Shown piece after piece: positions 10,185-19,630 of a stretch of DNA of 64,000 bases; positions within the stretch are counted from its first letter, which is position 1, and every line of letters starts with the position of its first letter. This DNA is from Streptomyces griseochromogenes (GTDB lineage Bacteria > Actinomycetota > Actinomycetes > Streptomycetales > Streptomycetaceae): assembly GCF_001542625.1 (NCBI RefSeq), contig NZ_CP016279.1:3100001-3164000 (forward strand). The letters are read 5' to 3'. Made by a program: the position numbers and the translations under genes. The notes under the pieces are model-generated. The model searched no databases. It had not been told where the DNA came from and saw only the letters and a program-made list of their open reading frames with translations.

Positions 10185-10604
10185 CTACGGCCTGGCCGCG
10201 ACGGCGGCGACGCCGGACGCGCGCGGCTTCCGGGCCAGCAGCTCCATCTCGGGAAGGGTGCCCCGGTGGTCACCGCTCAGCACCTGGCGCAGGGCCGCCC
10301 TGGCCTGCACGAGGTCCAGGCCGAGTTCGGCGCGCAGCACGCGCATGATCGCGACGTTCGACGCCGAGGGGTCGGCCACGTGCAGTCCGGCCGGACCGTG
10401 CTCGGCGAGCATCTGATCCCGGCGTTCGCGCGGTATGTCGCCGCCGCAGACGGCCACCGCGAAGCCGCAGGAGGAACACGCCGCCTCGACGTCCCACCGC
10501 AACCGGCCGTCCACGAGGGCCTGGACGCCCGAGCACTCCAGCTCGGCACCGCAGTCCTGACACATCGCGCGGTACCCGATCGATTCAAGAACCAGCTGCT
10601 CCAT
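10185..10604 (-). CDS. Zinc-ribbon protein with L7/L12-like C-terminus
   Basis: 139 aa, starting at ATG 10604 behind GGGGTGGG. Two CxxC pairs (CQDC near residue 15 and CSSC near 43) with an extra Cys at 26 and 53 suggest a zinc ribbon. Residues 82-130 (ASNVAIMRVLRAELGLDLVQ and onward) resemble the helix-turn-helix-like end of ribosomal protein L7/L12 and related partner domains. It follows a decayed AfsR-type regulator on the same strand, and the pseudogene's reading frame ends inside this start. Function unknown; a protein-interaction role is conceivable. Confidence 0.65.
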   Translation of the reverse strand: MEQLVLESIGYRAMCQDCGAELECSGVQALVDGRLRWDVEAACSSCGFAVAVCGGDIPRERRDQMLAEHGPAGLHVADPSASNVAIMRVLRAELGLDLVQARAALRQVLSGDHRGTLPEMELLARKPRASGVAAVAARP

Positions 10605-11317
10605 ACCCACCCCAGGAAGACGAGGCCGAACGGTGTCGCCACGATCCCGCATCAGGAGAAGGCGCTGCGAGGGCCAGGGTGAGCCCAAGGGACCGCTGTG
10701 GACACGAGGGGCCGGACTGTCTGCTCTCCTCCAGCGCCTCGGCGAGCAGTTCGGCGGCCGCCGATTCCAGACGGCAGGCGCGCAGCCGGCGGCTGTCGAC
10801 GAGAGCCTGTTCCAGGATGCCGATGGCGTCCCGCGCCTGGCCGAGGGCGAGACGGCATTCGGCCTCCGAGACCCGGTTGGCAACCTCCAGCAGCGGCAGA
10901 TGGTGCGACACGGCCAGCCGGTGGCTCTCGGCGTGCAGATCCAGTGCCGTCTCCAGCTGCCCCTGGACGCGTGCGGTGACGGCGAGGCCGCGCAGGGCGG
11001 CGCTCTTGCCGTAGGGATCGCCGAGTTCCTCGGAACCGGACAGGGCCTTGCGAAGGGCCGCGATATGTCCCTGGAGAGCCGGCTTTCGTGTGCTCGGGAG
11101 GCTCCTCGCCCCACAAGAGCTCGCAGAACCGCTCCACGGGGACGACTTTGCCGAGCTCCAGCGCGAGCCGCGCGAGCACGGCCTTGCGTTGCGGACCCGC
11201 TACGGCGACCGGACCCGCTACGGCGACCGGACCCGCTACGGCGACCGTGCGCCCCGCGTCGTCGCGAAGCTCCGAAGAGCCGAGGAGTGCGACTCGAAGC
11301 GGGCTGGTCTCGTTCAC
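10585..11317 (-). pseudogene. AfsR/SARP-type regulator remnant, internal deletion and frameshift
   Basis: The first ~62 residues (LRVALLGSSELR ... RKAVLARLALELGKVVPVE ... ELLWGEEPPEH) are an OmpR/PhoB-like winged helix as in SARP/BTAD regulators. The frame then shifts by one near 11095, after which the helix continues as LQGHIAALRKAL and passes straight into TPR-like helices (EELGDPYGKSAALRGLAV ... ALGQARDAIGILEQAL) ending near 10585. The beta-hairpin of the DNA-binding domain, the whole BTAD domain and any ATPase domain are missing. It is therefore a relic of a much larger gene, unlikely to be functional. Confidence 0.72.
11193..11246 (-). repeat. Three perfect 18-bp tandem repeats
   Basis: The unit GGACCCGCTACGGCGACC occurs three times without mismatch. 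On the minus strand it encodes VAVAGP three times in the first strand-turn of the winged helix of the AfsR-type remnant. Normal members have this segment once, so it is a recent slippage expansion in a gene no longer under selection. Confidence 0.9.
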
Positions 11318-11518
11318 ACCGATAGTCAGTCTGAGCGCTTCGGCTCAGCGCAAGCCGACCACCCGAGAGGTCCTCTATGTCGGATTACCTCCCTATGTCG
11401 CCCCTGGTGACCCGCACCATGAAATCCCGCAGCCACTACGCGATGCGCACATTCCGGCCGATTCTGGAACGGCGCGGACTCCTGCCGCGGTGCGCCTGAA
11501 TCGCCGCGGAGAAGAACT

Positions 11519-11797
11519 GTGTTCGCCCTGTTCCTGAAGAATTCATTGATCGTGCTGATGGCCGCGTTCATGGCATTGCTCGTCCTGTCGGGCCGGCAAG
11601 CGCCGCGGAGCGGCGGGAGGCAGGACTACTGCACCTCCATGCGCGTCGCGCCGCACAGCCTTTCCGGCCGCCTCGACAGCGGCAGGAATGCCGATCCTCA
11701 CAGCCTGCCCGTGATCAGGTGGTGCGCGGACAGCCCCCGGCACGGTCGGCCCGGTGAGGCCGGTTCGGTTCAGCGGCTTCACACCTCATCCGAATGA
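11519..11797 (+). CDS. Possible small membrane protein
   Basis: 92 aa from GTG 11519, preceded by GGAGAAG at a good distance. The first 25 residues are strongly hydrophobic (SLIVLMAAFMALLVLSG); the rest is Ser/Arg/His-rich and matches nothing I know. It ends 12 nt before the lipoprotein gene. The upstream gap 11318-11518 holds only a weak hairpin (CTGAGC/GCTCAG at 11331-11348). It could equally be noncoding leader of the lipoprotein gene. Confidence 0.3.
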   Translation: MFALFLKNSLIVLMAAFMALLVLSGRQAPRSGGRQDYCTSMRVAPHSLSGRLDSGRNADPHSLPVIRWCADSPRHGRPGEAGSVQRLHTSSE

Positions 11798-11809
11798 TCG
11801 AGAGACGGA

Positions 11810-12331
11810 ATGCATACATCTTCCCTGGTGGCGGGCTTAGCGCTGGCCATCACCCTCACCGGCTGCACGGCTTCGCGTCCGCCGGCCGACCGGCCTGGCT
11901 GGAACGCCGGCTCCGCGCGGGAATCCGCCGAGAGGGTCGCGTCCCTCTGTGCCGATCCGGCCGGGCGGCCCGGAGCCGGTGAGGACGTTCCGCCGTTCGC
12001 TCCGACCGCCGCGACGACGGGCGGTGCGCCCGCCCTGGGCCGGCAGGTACGGACCGTCGAAGGCGACGAAGCGCCCATGCCCGCGCTGCCGGGAGCGTCG
12101 GTCCTCGTCTTCTGCGTCTACGGCCCGCCTCCCGTGTCCCCGGTCCCGGTGCCCGCGCCGCCGTCCTGTCCGCCCTGGCTGGTCTCCGACGAGAAGCCGA
12201 GGCCGGGGGCCGCCTGGGTCATCGCACCCGACGGCACGCCCAGCTCCGTTCCGTACCCGCGGTCCGGGACCTTTCGCGAGGGGGAGTGCGCCCCCACCGT
12301 GGACGACGCCCGGACGCGGCAATGGCTTTGA
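11810..12331 (+). CDS. Putative secreted lipoprotein
   Basis: 173 aa. The signal peptide MHTSSLVAGLALAITLTGCT has lipobox LTGC with Cys19. The mature part is Pro/Ala-rich with four or five further Cys residues and no domain I recognise. It stands next to a mycosin-like protease remnant, and may be the leftover neighbour of a larger secreted set. It should be tethered to the outer face of the membrane. Function unknown. Confidence 0.55.
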   Translation: MHTSSLVAGLALAITLTGCTASRPPADRPGWNAGSARESAERVASLCADPAGRPGAGEDVPPFAPTAATTGGAPALGRQVRTVEGDEAPMPALPGASVLVFCVYGPPPVSPVPVPAPPSCPPWLVSDEKPRPGAAWVIAPDGTPSSVPYPRSGTFREGECAPTVDDARTRQWL

Positions 12332-12556
12332 ACCTCCCCGGACGTCCTCGGCGTTGACCGACGGGCGACATCGATTCCGCTGCGGCGGACGACGTGCGGG
12401 GACACCCGCGTGAAGCCAGGAACACGGAACAATGATCTTCGGAACAGCCCTGACGATCTTCATCACCGGTGTCGTGGTGGCCGGTCGCAGGACCCGGAAG
12501 AAGCGTGCGCCGCGGGGGCAGGACCACGGGACGCGGACGCGGGGAGGCGGCGGCCG

Positions 12557-13240
12557 GTGGGCTACCTCGTCCACAGGGACGCGGACCTGCTGGCGGGAGG
12601 CATCCGTGCCGCCGCGGGTGCGGGCGCACGGGTGATCCTCGTCGCGGTACCGGCGGCGCAGGGCATCCCGGCCCTGAGGCGGGCCGTGGACGACGTGACG
12701 CGTACCGGAGCGCTCGTCGTCGCACCGCCGCGATTCGACCAGGAGATGCCGCGGGGCGGCACCCTCTTCCCGGCGGCGTACCCCGAGGTGCTCTCGGTGA
12801 CCAGCGTCGACCCCGGCGTCCCCGCCGAGGAGGAGCCCGCGCTGCGCGTCGATCTGGCGGCGCCCGGCGACCAGACCGGCCTCGCGACCGGCCGGAGCCC
12901 GGCTCCGGCCATCGGCTCGGGTCCCAGCTCGGCGGCCGCGCTCGATGCGGGCGCGGCGGCACTCGTCCTGAGCCACCGCCCCCGACTGGCGCCGGCCCAG
13001 CTGTCCGACCGGCTCAAGACGACCGCGCACCCACCGGCCCCCCGGCTGCCGGACAGCCAGATCGGCCACGGCGTGCTGGACCCGCAGGCGGCGATCTCCG
13101 CGCGGCCGCCGGACGAACCCGCTCCCTCCAGGTCTGCCGCGCCACGCCCGCACACGGTCACCAAGCCGGCGCCCACGCGTTCATCGGTGGGGGCAGCACC
13201 CCGACCGTGGCCGTGGCCCTGGCCGCCGCCGTCGGCGTGA
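12557..13240 (+). pseudogene. Mycosin-like subtilase (S8) C-terminal remnant
   Basis: The segment matches the second half of type VII-associated serine proteases: DLLAGGIRAAAGAGARVILV, FPAAYPEVLSVTSVDPG, VDLAAPGDQ, a degenerate catalytic-Ser region GPSSAAALDAG (normally GTSxAAPxVAG) and RPRLAPAQLSDRLKTTA. The catalytic Asp and His half is absent. The C-terminal membrane helix is also lost: a hydrophobic stretch (TPTVAVALAAAVGV) is present but in another frame near 13190-13245, implying a frameshift. GTG 12557 has a GGAGG-like site, but an active protease is unlikely. Confidence 0.55.
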
Positions 13241-13348
13241 GTGAGAAATGGTGAGATGGGAGAGCGTGCAGGGCGTGAGTGAGACACCGACCAGCGGTGC
13301 AGGAACGCCTGCCCGAGCAGCCGACCCGCCGCAGGAAGGCACTCCCCG

Positions 13349-13855
13349 GTGCGAAATACTCTCCCGATGAGTTCACGCACTTCTCCGATCAGCCAGCCGA
13401 TCACGATACGGAGGGCAGTCGCGCGGGATGCCAAACGGCTCACGCGGCTCGTGCGTGGCTCAGGCGCCTACGCGGGTAAGTACGCATCCGCAGTGGCGGG
13501 CTACCGGGTCGGTCCTGATTACATCGAAGCCCACCGCGCCTTCGTAGCCGTCGGCGCCGACGAGCATGGAGGCCGGGTCATCGGGTTCTACTCGCTCGTC
13601 CTCGCTCCACCGGAGCTCGACCTGCTGTTCGTCGCCGACGAAGCGCAAGGACGGGGTATTGGACGGCTGCTTGTCGCGCACATGCAGTCCGAGGCCCGTG
13701 CAGCCGGGCTCGACCGTGTCAAGGTCGTGTCGCATCTTCCCGCCGAGGACTTCTACCACCGCGTTGGTGCGGTGCGGACCGGGACCGCGCTCGCGAACCC
13801 GCCCGCCGTGCCGTGGGACCGTCCCGAATTCGAGTTTCGCATTCCTTCGGAATGA
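13349..13855 (+). CDS. GNAT-family N-acetyltransferase
   Basis: 168 aa. The GNAT fold begins at ITIRRAVARDAKRL. The acetyl-CoA pyrophosphate loop is DEAQGRGIGRLLVAHM, followed by VKVVSHLPAEDFYHRVGA, as in motif B. GTG 13349 has GCAGGAAGG ten bases upstream; ATG 13367 is an alternative without a good site. It appears intact and monocistronic, and the acceptor substrate is unknown. About 85 bp of sequence with no feature follows it. Confidence 0.8.
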   Translation: MRNTLPMSSRTSPISQPITIRRAVARDAKRLTRLVRGSGAYAGKYASAVAGYRVGPDYIEAHRAFVAVGADEHGGRVIGFYSLVLAPPELDLLFVADEAQGRGIGRLLVAHMQSEARAAGLDRVKVVSHLPAEDFYHRVGAVRTGTALANPPAVPWDRPEFEFRIPSE

Positions 13856-14107
13856 CGCGGTGTGCCGGTTGGCGGGGCACCGGCTTCGCCTGCATGGTGG
13901 CCGGCATGCACGATCGAGGTCGGCCGCGTCGAATATGTAGTTTCACACAACCCTGATCTGCGAGACGAAGTGGCCACAGTCCACCGTCAGCGCTGTAGGG
14001 GGTGATGCCTTGCCATTGCAGCCATCAGCGCAAGTGGAAGTCGTCACAGCCCTTGCCCCGTGGAGCTTGGCCGGCCGGCGTCGGTGCGGCCCGCGGTGGA
14101 GCGGATC

Positions 14108-14311
14108 GGCGGAGGTCAGGCCGTAGGCCGACTGCAGGTCGCTGGGGCCGCAGCCGGTGGAGGAGTCCGCGGCCGCGTTCGGCCGGACGGTCTGGGGTGC
14201 GATGCCCTTCCTCGCCGCCCGCTCTTCCTGGAAGGCGGTGGTGCCGCTGGTGACGCGCAGGGCGTTGCAGGATGCGTAGCCCTTCTTCGGGGCGCCGGCG
14301 CACTGCGGCAT
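14108..14311 (-). pseudogene. Sedolisin (peptidase S53) fragment
   Basis: The 68 residues PQCAGAPKKGYASCNALRV ... ADSSTGCGPSDLQSAYGLTS match the junction between propeptide and catalytic domain of secreted actinobacterial S53 peptidases (usual motif GYGPSDLQSAYGL). There is no signal peptide, and after 14108 the frame runs into unrelated sequence, so the catalytic Glu/Asp/Ser parts are gone. It is a short relic next to the intact phosphoesterase gene. Confidence 0.5.
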
Positions 14312-14341
14312 CTCCAGGCGGAACCGCCGGCCCGCCCAGCG

Positions 14342-15562
14342 CTACGGCGTGGGGGGCCGCTGCGGGGAGCGGAGTACGAGCAGGGTGATCTCGCTCGGGG
14401 CGAAGACGCGGAAGGGCGGGCCCCAGAAGCCGGTGCCACGGCTGGTGTAGAGGAGGGTGCGGGTGCCGTGGCGGCTGAGGCCGGCGAGGGCGGGCTGGTC
14501 GATGCGGACCAGGTGGTGGAAGGGCCAGATCTGGCCGCCGTGGGTGTGGCCGGAGAGCTGGAGGTCGACGCCGCCGGCTGCCGCCCGGTCGACGAACTTG
14601 GGCTGGTGGGCCAGGAGCAGGACGGGGTGGTCGGGGTCGGCGCCGTGCAGGGCTCCGGCGAGGTGGGCGCCGTGGCCGGCGAGGCCGGAGGACTCGGCCG
14701 TGACGTCATCCACGCCGGCGACCACGAGGGTGTCGCCACCGCGTTCGAGCAGCAGATGGCGGTTGCGCAGCGGCTCCCAGCCCAGCTCGTCCATCAGGTC
14801 GACCCAGCCCTGGGCCTCGCTGTAGTACTCGTGGTTGCCGGTGACGTAGACCCGGGCCCGGGTGGCCTGCACGGTGCCGAGTGGGGCGGCCTGGGCACGG
14901 CGGCGTTCGGCCGTGCCGTCCGCGATGTCGCCGGTGTGGCAGACCAGGTCGGCCTCCAGCGTGTTGACCGTCTCGCAGACCCGCGCCGACCAGCGGGCGC
15001 GGTCGAGCGGGCCGTAGTGGGTGTCGGTGATGAGGACGACGCGCGTGCCGTCCAACCCGGCCCCCAGGCGCGGAAGTTGCACGTCCAGGCGGCGTACCCG
15101 TGGTACCCGGCGGGCCTCGGCGTACCCCCAGGTGAGCAGCACGGTGGCTGCGCCGAGGACCACCCAGGTGACGATCCGGGCCCGGTCCTGGGCGTCGCCG
15201 ACGCCGGTCACGGTCAGGGCGAGCCGCAGCGGGACGCCGAGCACGACGGACCAGGTGAACAGGATCCAGCTGGTGCCCAGCAGGGTGTCTCCGACGATCG
15301 CCGCCCAGTCCTGCTGGCGTCGGCCGTGGCCGCGCACCATCGCGAGCGGCATACCGATCAGGCCGAGGGCGAACACGGCGGTGCCGGCGAGCGTGACAGG
15401 GAGCGGCCAGTGCTGGCCGGTGTGCAGCAGCAGCCAGCCGGGCACGGTCCACAGCAGGACGGGGGCGATCAGGGGGAGGTAGCGCATCAGGCGGTGCAGT
15501 CGGCTCTGCTGAGTCGCGTGCGCTGCACTGTCGGCGGATCGGGTTTCGCTGGTGTCGGTCAC
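14342..15562 (-). CDS. Membrane-anchored calcineurin-like metallophosphoesterase
   Basis: 406 aa. Start GTG 15562 is chosen because AAGGAGGGG sits five bases upstream; 45 further in-frame residues have no site. About four or five transmembrane segments occupy the first 160 residues. The phosphoesterase domain has the full metal set: DTHYGP, GDIADG, GNHEYY, LAHQP and GHTHGGQ. This is the YkuE-like membrane family, expected to hydrolyse a phosphodiester or phosphomonoester (possibly a lipid) with two divalent metals. Transcribed alone. Confidence 0.88.
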   Translation of the reverse strand: MTDTSETRSADSAAHATQQSRLHRLMRYLPLIAPVLLWTVPGWLLLHTGQHWPLPVTLAGTAVFALGLIGMPLAMVRGHGRRQQDWAAIVGDTLLGTSWILFTWSVVLGVPLRLALTVTGVGDAQDRARIVTWVVLGAATVLLTWGYAEARRVPRVRRLDVQLPRLGAGLDGTRVVLITDTHYGPLDRARWSARVCETVNTLEADLVCHTGDIADGTAERRRAQAAPLGTVQATRARVYVTGNHEYYSEAQGWVDLMDELGWEPLRNRHLLLERGGDTLVVAGVDDVTAESSGLAGHGAHLAGALHGADPDHPVLLLAHQPKFVDRAAAGGVDLQLSGHTHGGQIWPFHHLVRIDQPALAGLSRHGTRTLLYTSRGTGFWGPPFRVFAPSEITLLVLRSPQRPPTP

Positions 15563-15783
15563 GCTTCCCCTCCTTGAACAACCAGGCTGCCGTCGCGCGC
15601 ACTGTATCCGGCCGTCCCGGGCCGGTCGGACGGGCGGGGTGCTCATGGTGGGCAGCCCCATGTGGCGAGGTGGCCTCCGAGTTCGCCCCCGGCTCACGCG
15701 GTTGGTGACTCTGTTCCTGACCGGTCACGTACTGCACGAGCGGAGGTCCTTCGCTGTGCGGCTCGGGGTGGGGCGGGAATGGG

Positions 15784-16812
15784 TCAGGGGCGGATGAGGG
15801 CCTTGAGGACCTGGCGGTCGGCCATGGCCCGGTAGGCGACCGGCGTCTGGCCGAGCGTGAAGGTGCGGTCGAAGACCCGGCCGGGGGTGATGGCGCCGTC
15901 CAGGACGTCGGGCAGCAGTTGCTCGATGTAGGCGCGGGCGGGGCTGGCGCCACCGGTCAGGGTGATGTTGCGCATGAACGCGGCCGGCCCGATCGGCCCC
16001 TGCTCGTACTGCGGGACGCCCAGGCGGCTGATCGTGCCGCCGTCCAGGGCCGCGCCCAGGGCGGTGTCCAGAGCCTGGCGGGTGCCGACGGCCTCGATCA
16101 CCTTGTCCACGCCGCCGGTCAGCTCACGGATGCGGGCGATGCCTTCCTCTCCGCGTTCGGCGACGATGTCGGTGGCGCCGAACTCGCGGCCCAGGCCAGT
16201 GCGCGCCTCGTGGCGGCCCGCGAGCACGATTCGCTCGGCGCCGAGCCGCTTGGCGGCGATCACCGCGCACAGGCCGACCGCACCGTCCCCGATGACCAGC
16301 ACCGCATCCCCGTGGCTGACGCCGGCGGTGACCGCGCCGTGGTGGCCGGTGGTCATCACGTCCGACAGGGCCAGCAGCGACGGGAGGAGCGCGGAGTCGG
16401 CGGCCACCGGCAGCTTCACCAGGGTGCCGTCCGCATGCGGGACGCGGACGGCTTCGCCCTGCCCGCCGTCGACGCCGTCGAATCCGTACCGGCCGCCGTT
16501 GCGGCACGAGATGTGCAGGCCCTTGGCGCAGTAGTCGCACGTGTTGTCGCTGTAGGTGAACGGGGCGACGACCAGGTCGCCCGTCTTCAGGCCGGTCACG
16601 TCGGCGCCGGTCTCCTCTACGACGCCGAGGAACTCATGACCCATGGGGCGGCCGGTGTCAGTGGCGGGCATCGACTGGTAGGGCCACAGGTCGCTGCCGC
16701 ACACGCACGTGGCCAACGTGCGCACCACGGCGTCGGTCGTCTTCACGATCTTCGGGTCGGGCCGGTCCTCGACGTGGATGTCTCCGGCTCCGTACATCAC
16801 TGCTGCACGCAT
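15784..16812 (-). CDS. Zinc-dependent alcohol dehydrogenase
   Basis: 342 aa medium-chain dehydrogenase. Catalytic zinc ligands lie in CVCGSDLW and GHEFLG; the structural-zinc lobe is DNTCDYCAKGLHISC, with fewer Cys than the classic four. The NAD(P) loop is VLVIGDGAVGLCAVIAAKRLGA. ATG 16812 begins MRAAVMYGAG, the usual family start. It lies 68 bp downstream of the aldo/keto reductase on the same strand, so the two probably share a transcript controlled by the divergent XRE gene. Substrate not deducible. Confidence 0.88.
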   Translation of the reverse strand: MRAAVMYGAGDIHVEDRPDPKIVKTTDAVVRTLATCVCGSDLWPYQSMPATDTGRPMGHEFLGVVEETGADVTGLKTGDLVVAPFTYSDNTCDYCAKGLHISCRNGGRYGFDGVDGGQGEAVRVPHADGTLVKLPVAADSALLPSLLALSDVMTTGHHGAVTAGVSHGDAVLVIGDGAVGLCAVIAAKRLGAERIVLAGRHEARTGLGREFGATDIVAERGEEGIARIRELTGGVDKVIEAVGTRQALDTALGAALDGGTISRLGVPQYEQGPIGPAAFMRNITLTGGASPARAYIEQLLPDVLDGAITPGRVFDRTFTLGQTPVAYRAMADRQVLKALIRP

Positions 16813-16880
16813 AGGGGTGCTACTCCAAATGGGGGGCTGCAAATGGGGGGCTGCCGTGCCTAGCGCCGGCGGGGGTGAGG

Positions 16881-17858
<978 letters not shown>

Positions 17859-18074
17859 CTCGCCCTCTCCGGTTCGTGTCGTTGCCCGGCCCCTCCCGCT
17901 CGCCCGACCCCGCAGGTCGTGCCTGCTGTGGTTCGGGCGGCGGCCGGGTGTCGGCATGTTGCTCATTCACCTTCGCCCGGATGGCGCCGGTGTGGCAGGG
18001 CGGGCTCTTCGGGGGTAATGACAGGGCCCCCCACTGACCCGCGCAGCGGGTGCCCAGCGGGCGAGACTGGAGTC

Positions 18075-18983
18075 ATGGCATCCGAGAGCGCGAACAGCGA
18101 GGGCGCCGAGCTGGGCCGCTACCTGCGCGCCCGCCGCACCCAGACCAGCCCCGAACACGTCGGCCTCACCGTCGGCGCCGGTATCCGTCGCACCCCCGGG
18201 CTGCGCCGCGAGGAGCTGGCCACCCTCGCCGGCATCAGCATCGACTACTACGTGCGCCTGGAACGCGGCAAGGAGACCCGCCCCAGCCCCGCCGTCCTCG
18301 ACTCGCTCGCCCGCGCCCTGCGCATGGACGACCAGGAGCACCAGCACCTGCGCGAGCTCGCCGCCCGAGCAGCCCGCTACGCCCCCGAACCCCCGCCCGT
18401 CCCCAGCCGCACCGTACGCCCCCACCTCAAGCTGCTGCTCGAATCACTGCGCCCGAACCCGGCCTACGTCATCAGCCGCAGCATGGACATGCTGGCCTGT
18501 AACCCCGGCGGCCTCGCCCTGTACACGGGCCTGGATGACTGGCCGGTCAAGCACCGCAACCTGGCTCGCTACCTCTTCCTGCACCCCGCAGCCCGGGATC
18601 TGTTCACCGACTGGGACCGGCAGATCACCGCCTGCGTCGCACGCCTGCGCGCCATCGCAGGAACCGCCCCCGACGCACCCGACCTGACCAACCTCGTCGG
18701 CGAACTCCTCCTCAAAAGCCCCGACTTCGCCGGCCTGTGGGAACGTTACGAAGTGACCGGGCGCAAACCCGCATACAAAACCTTCCAGCACCCCCTGGTT
18801 GGAAAGCTCACACTCACCTCGCAGTCACTGCACGTAGAAGGCACCCCGGGCCAACGCATCGGCGTCTACACCGCCGAACCCGGAACCCCCGACCACGACG
18901 CCCTTCTCCTGCTCGACATGACCGCACCGCGATCGGCGCAACGCCCCGCGCCCACCCCGAAAGTCACAGGTCAGCAGCCATAA
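18075..18983 (+). CDS. XRE-family regulator with MmyB-like ligand domain
   Basis: 302 aa. The helix-turn-helix RREELATLAGISIDYYVRLERGK lies near residues 40-65. The C-terminal domain (DMLACNPGGLALYTGLDDWP, NLARYLFLHPAARDLFTDW, HPLVGKLTLTSQSLHVEGTP) is the MmyB-like domain, which in this family may bind a fatty acid or similar ligand. It is divergent from the aldo/keto reductase and dehydrogenase genes and is likely their regulator. The start is ATG 18075. Confidence 0.88.
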   Translation: MASESANSEGAELGRYLRARRTQTSPEHVGLTVGAGIRRTPGLRREELATLAGISIDYYVRLERGKETRPSPAVLDSLARALRMDDQEHQHLRELAARAARYAPEPPPVPSRTVRPHLKLLLESLRPNPAYVISRSMDMLACNPGGLALYTGLDDWPVKHRNLARYLFLHPAARDLFTDWDRQITACVARLRAIAGTAPDAPDLTNLVGELLLKSPDFAGLWERYEVTGRKPAYKTFQHPLVGKLTLTSQSLHVEGTPGQRIGVYTAEPGTPDHDALLLLDMTAPRSAQRPAPTPKVTGQQP

Positions 18984-19208
18984 GCCCGACGTACCTCCGC
19001 CACGAAGGTGCACCCACGGCATCCGCCTCATGACCGCCGCCCTCACATGCACCGTGAGGAAATGCCATGTCGCTGAGACAACGCAGATGGATGTCGAGCC
19101 CGAGGACGAGGCGAGCGCGGCCTGGGTGGAGTGGCGCGCCCTGGGCCGGACGTGTGGGCGCCGCCCGGGTGGGTCAGAGCGGCTTCAGACACATCACCGG
19201 CGCCTGAC

Positions 19209-19397
19209 CTACTGTGGCGTAAGACCCTCGTGGTCTGCCGCGGCTGCCACGAGGACATCCACGCTGGCCGGGCGACCTCATCCACCCGGAAAGGATCACT
19301 GGAGAGCGGTGTGCCGGGAAACCGGCCCGCACCGTTCGGGAAGGGGCCGTCGGAAAAGGACGCGCGCCAGGAGTACCTCGCCGGCGGCCTACTCCAC
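19209..19397 (+). mobile_element. Group II intron 3' remnant (maturase HNH end, domains V-VI)
   Basis: Translation gives RKTLVVCRGCHEDIHAGR, the C-terminal HNH/zinc motif of group II intron-encoded proteins, followed directly by an RNA domain V (19304-19337) and a plausible domain VI ending in the CTACTCCAC region. The reverse transcriptase, maturase domain and intron domains I-IV are absent. About 225 bp upstream (18984-19208) shows no recognisable gene. The 3' edge abuts an IS5-type transposase fragment, suggesting the intron once sat in that gene. The exact 3' splice boundary is estimated. Confidence 0.68.
19304..19337 (+). ncRNA. Group II intron domain V
   Basis: A 34-nt hairpin of canonical geometry: ten lower base pairs starting GAGCGGTGTG and ending CGCACCGTTC, a two-nucleotide bulge (CC) on the 3' strand, four upper pairs and a GAAA tetraloop. 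The catalytic AGC triad is at positions 2-4. Two G-T wobbles occur. It is intact even though the rest of the intron is lost. Confidence 0.72.
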
Positions 19398-19630
19398 TGG
19401 CCCGCTGGACCGCTACCGGTGTCGTCGGACGGATCCGTTGCCGGCTCCGCAAACGGATCTGCCGCGACATGAGCAAGGCCCCCGGAGCGGTCGCCACCGC
19501 CATCGACTCCCAGTCGGTCAAGGCCGCCGAGACCGTCGGCCGCGACTCCCGCGGCCCCAAGCCCGGCCGAGCAACCAGAACTTGGCGGATCCCGCACCGC
19601 CCGACCCCAAGATCTTCATCGGCCTTCTAG
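19398..19630 (+). mobile_element. IS5-family transposase fragment
   Basis: The frame through ATG 19469 reads APGAVATAIDSQSVKAAETV then GRDSRG, the conserved DDE start block of Streptomyces IS5-group transposases (first catalytic Asp in IDSQS). The rest of the transposase is missing and the frame ends at TAG 19628. Upstream in-frame residues (GRIRCRLRKRIC) fit the end of the N-terminal domain, so this looks like the 3' exon of the neighbouring intron remnant. Confidence 0.6.

Noticed and set aside
10185..11317. Regulator of a nearby antibiotic gene cluster
   Set aside because: The AfsR-type gene is broken, and no synthase, tailoring or export genes occur around it.
12557..13240. A functional type VII secretion locus
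   Set aside because: No EccC ATPase, membrane components or WXG100 genes are present, and the protease is truncated.
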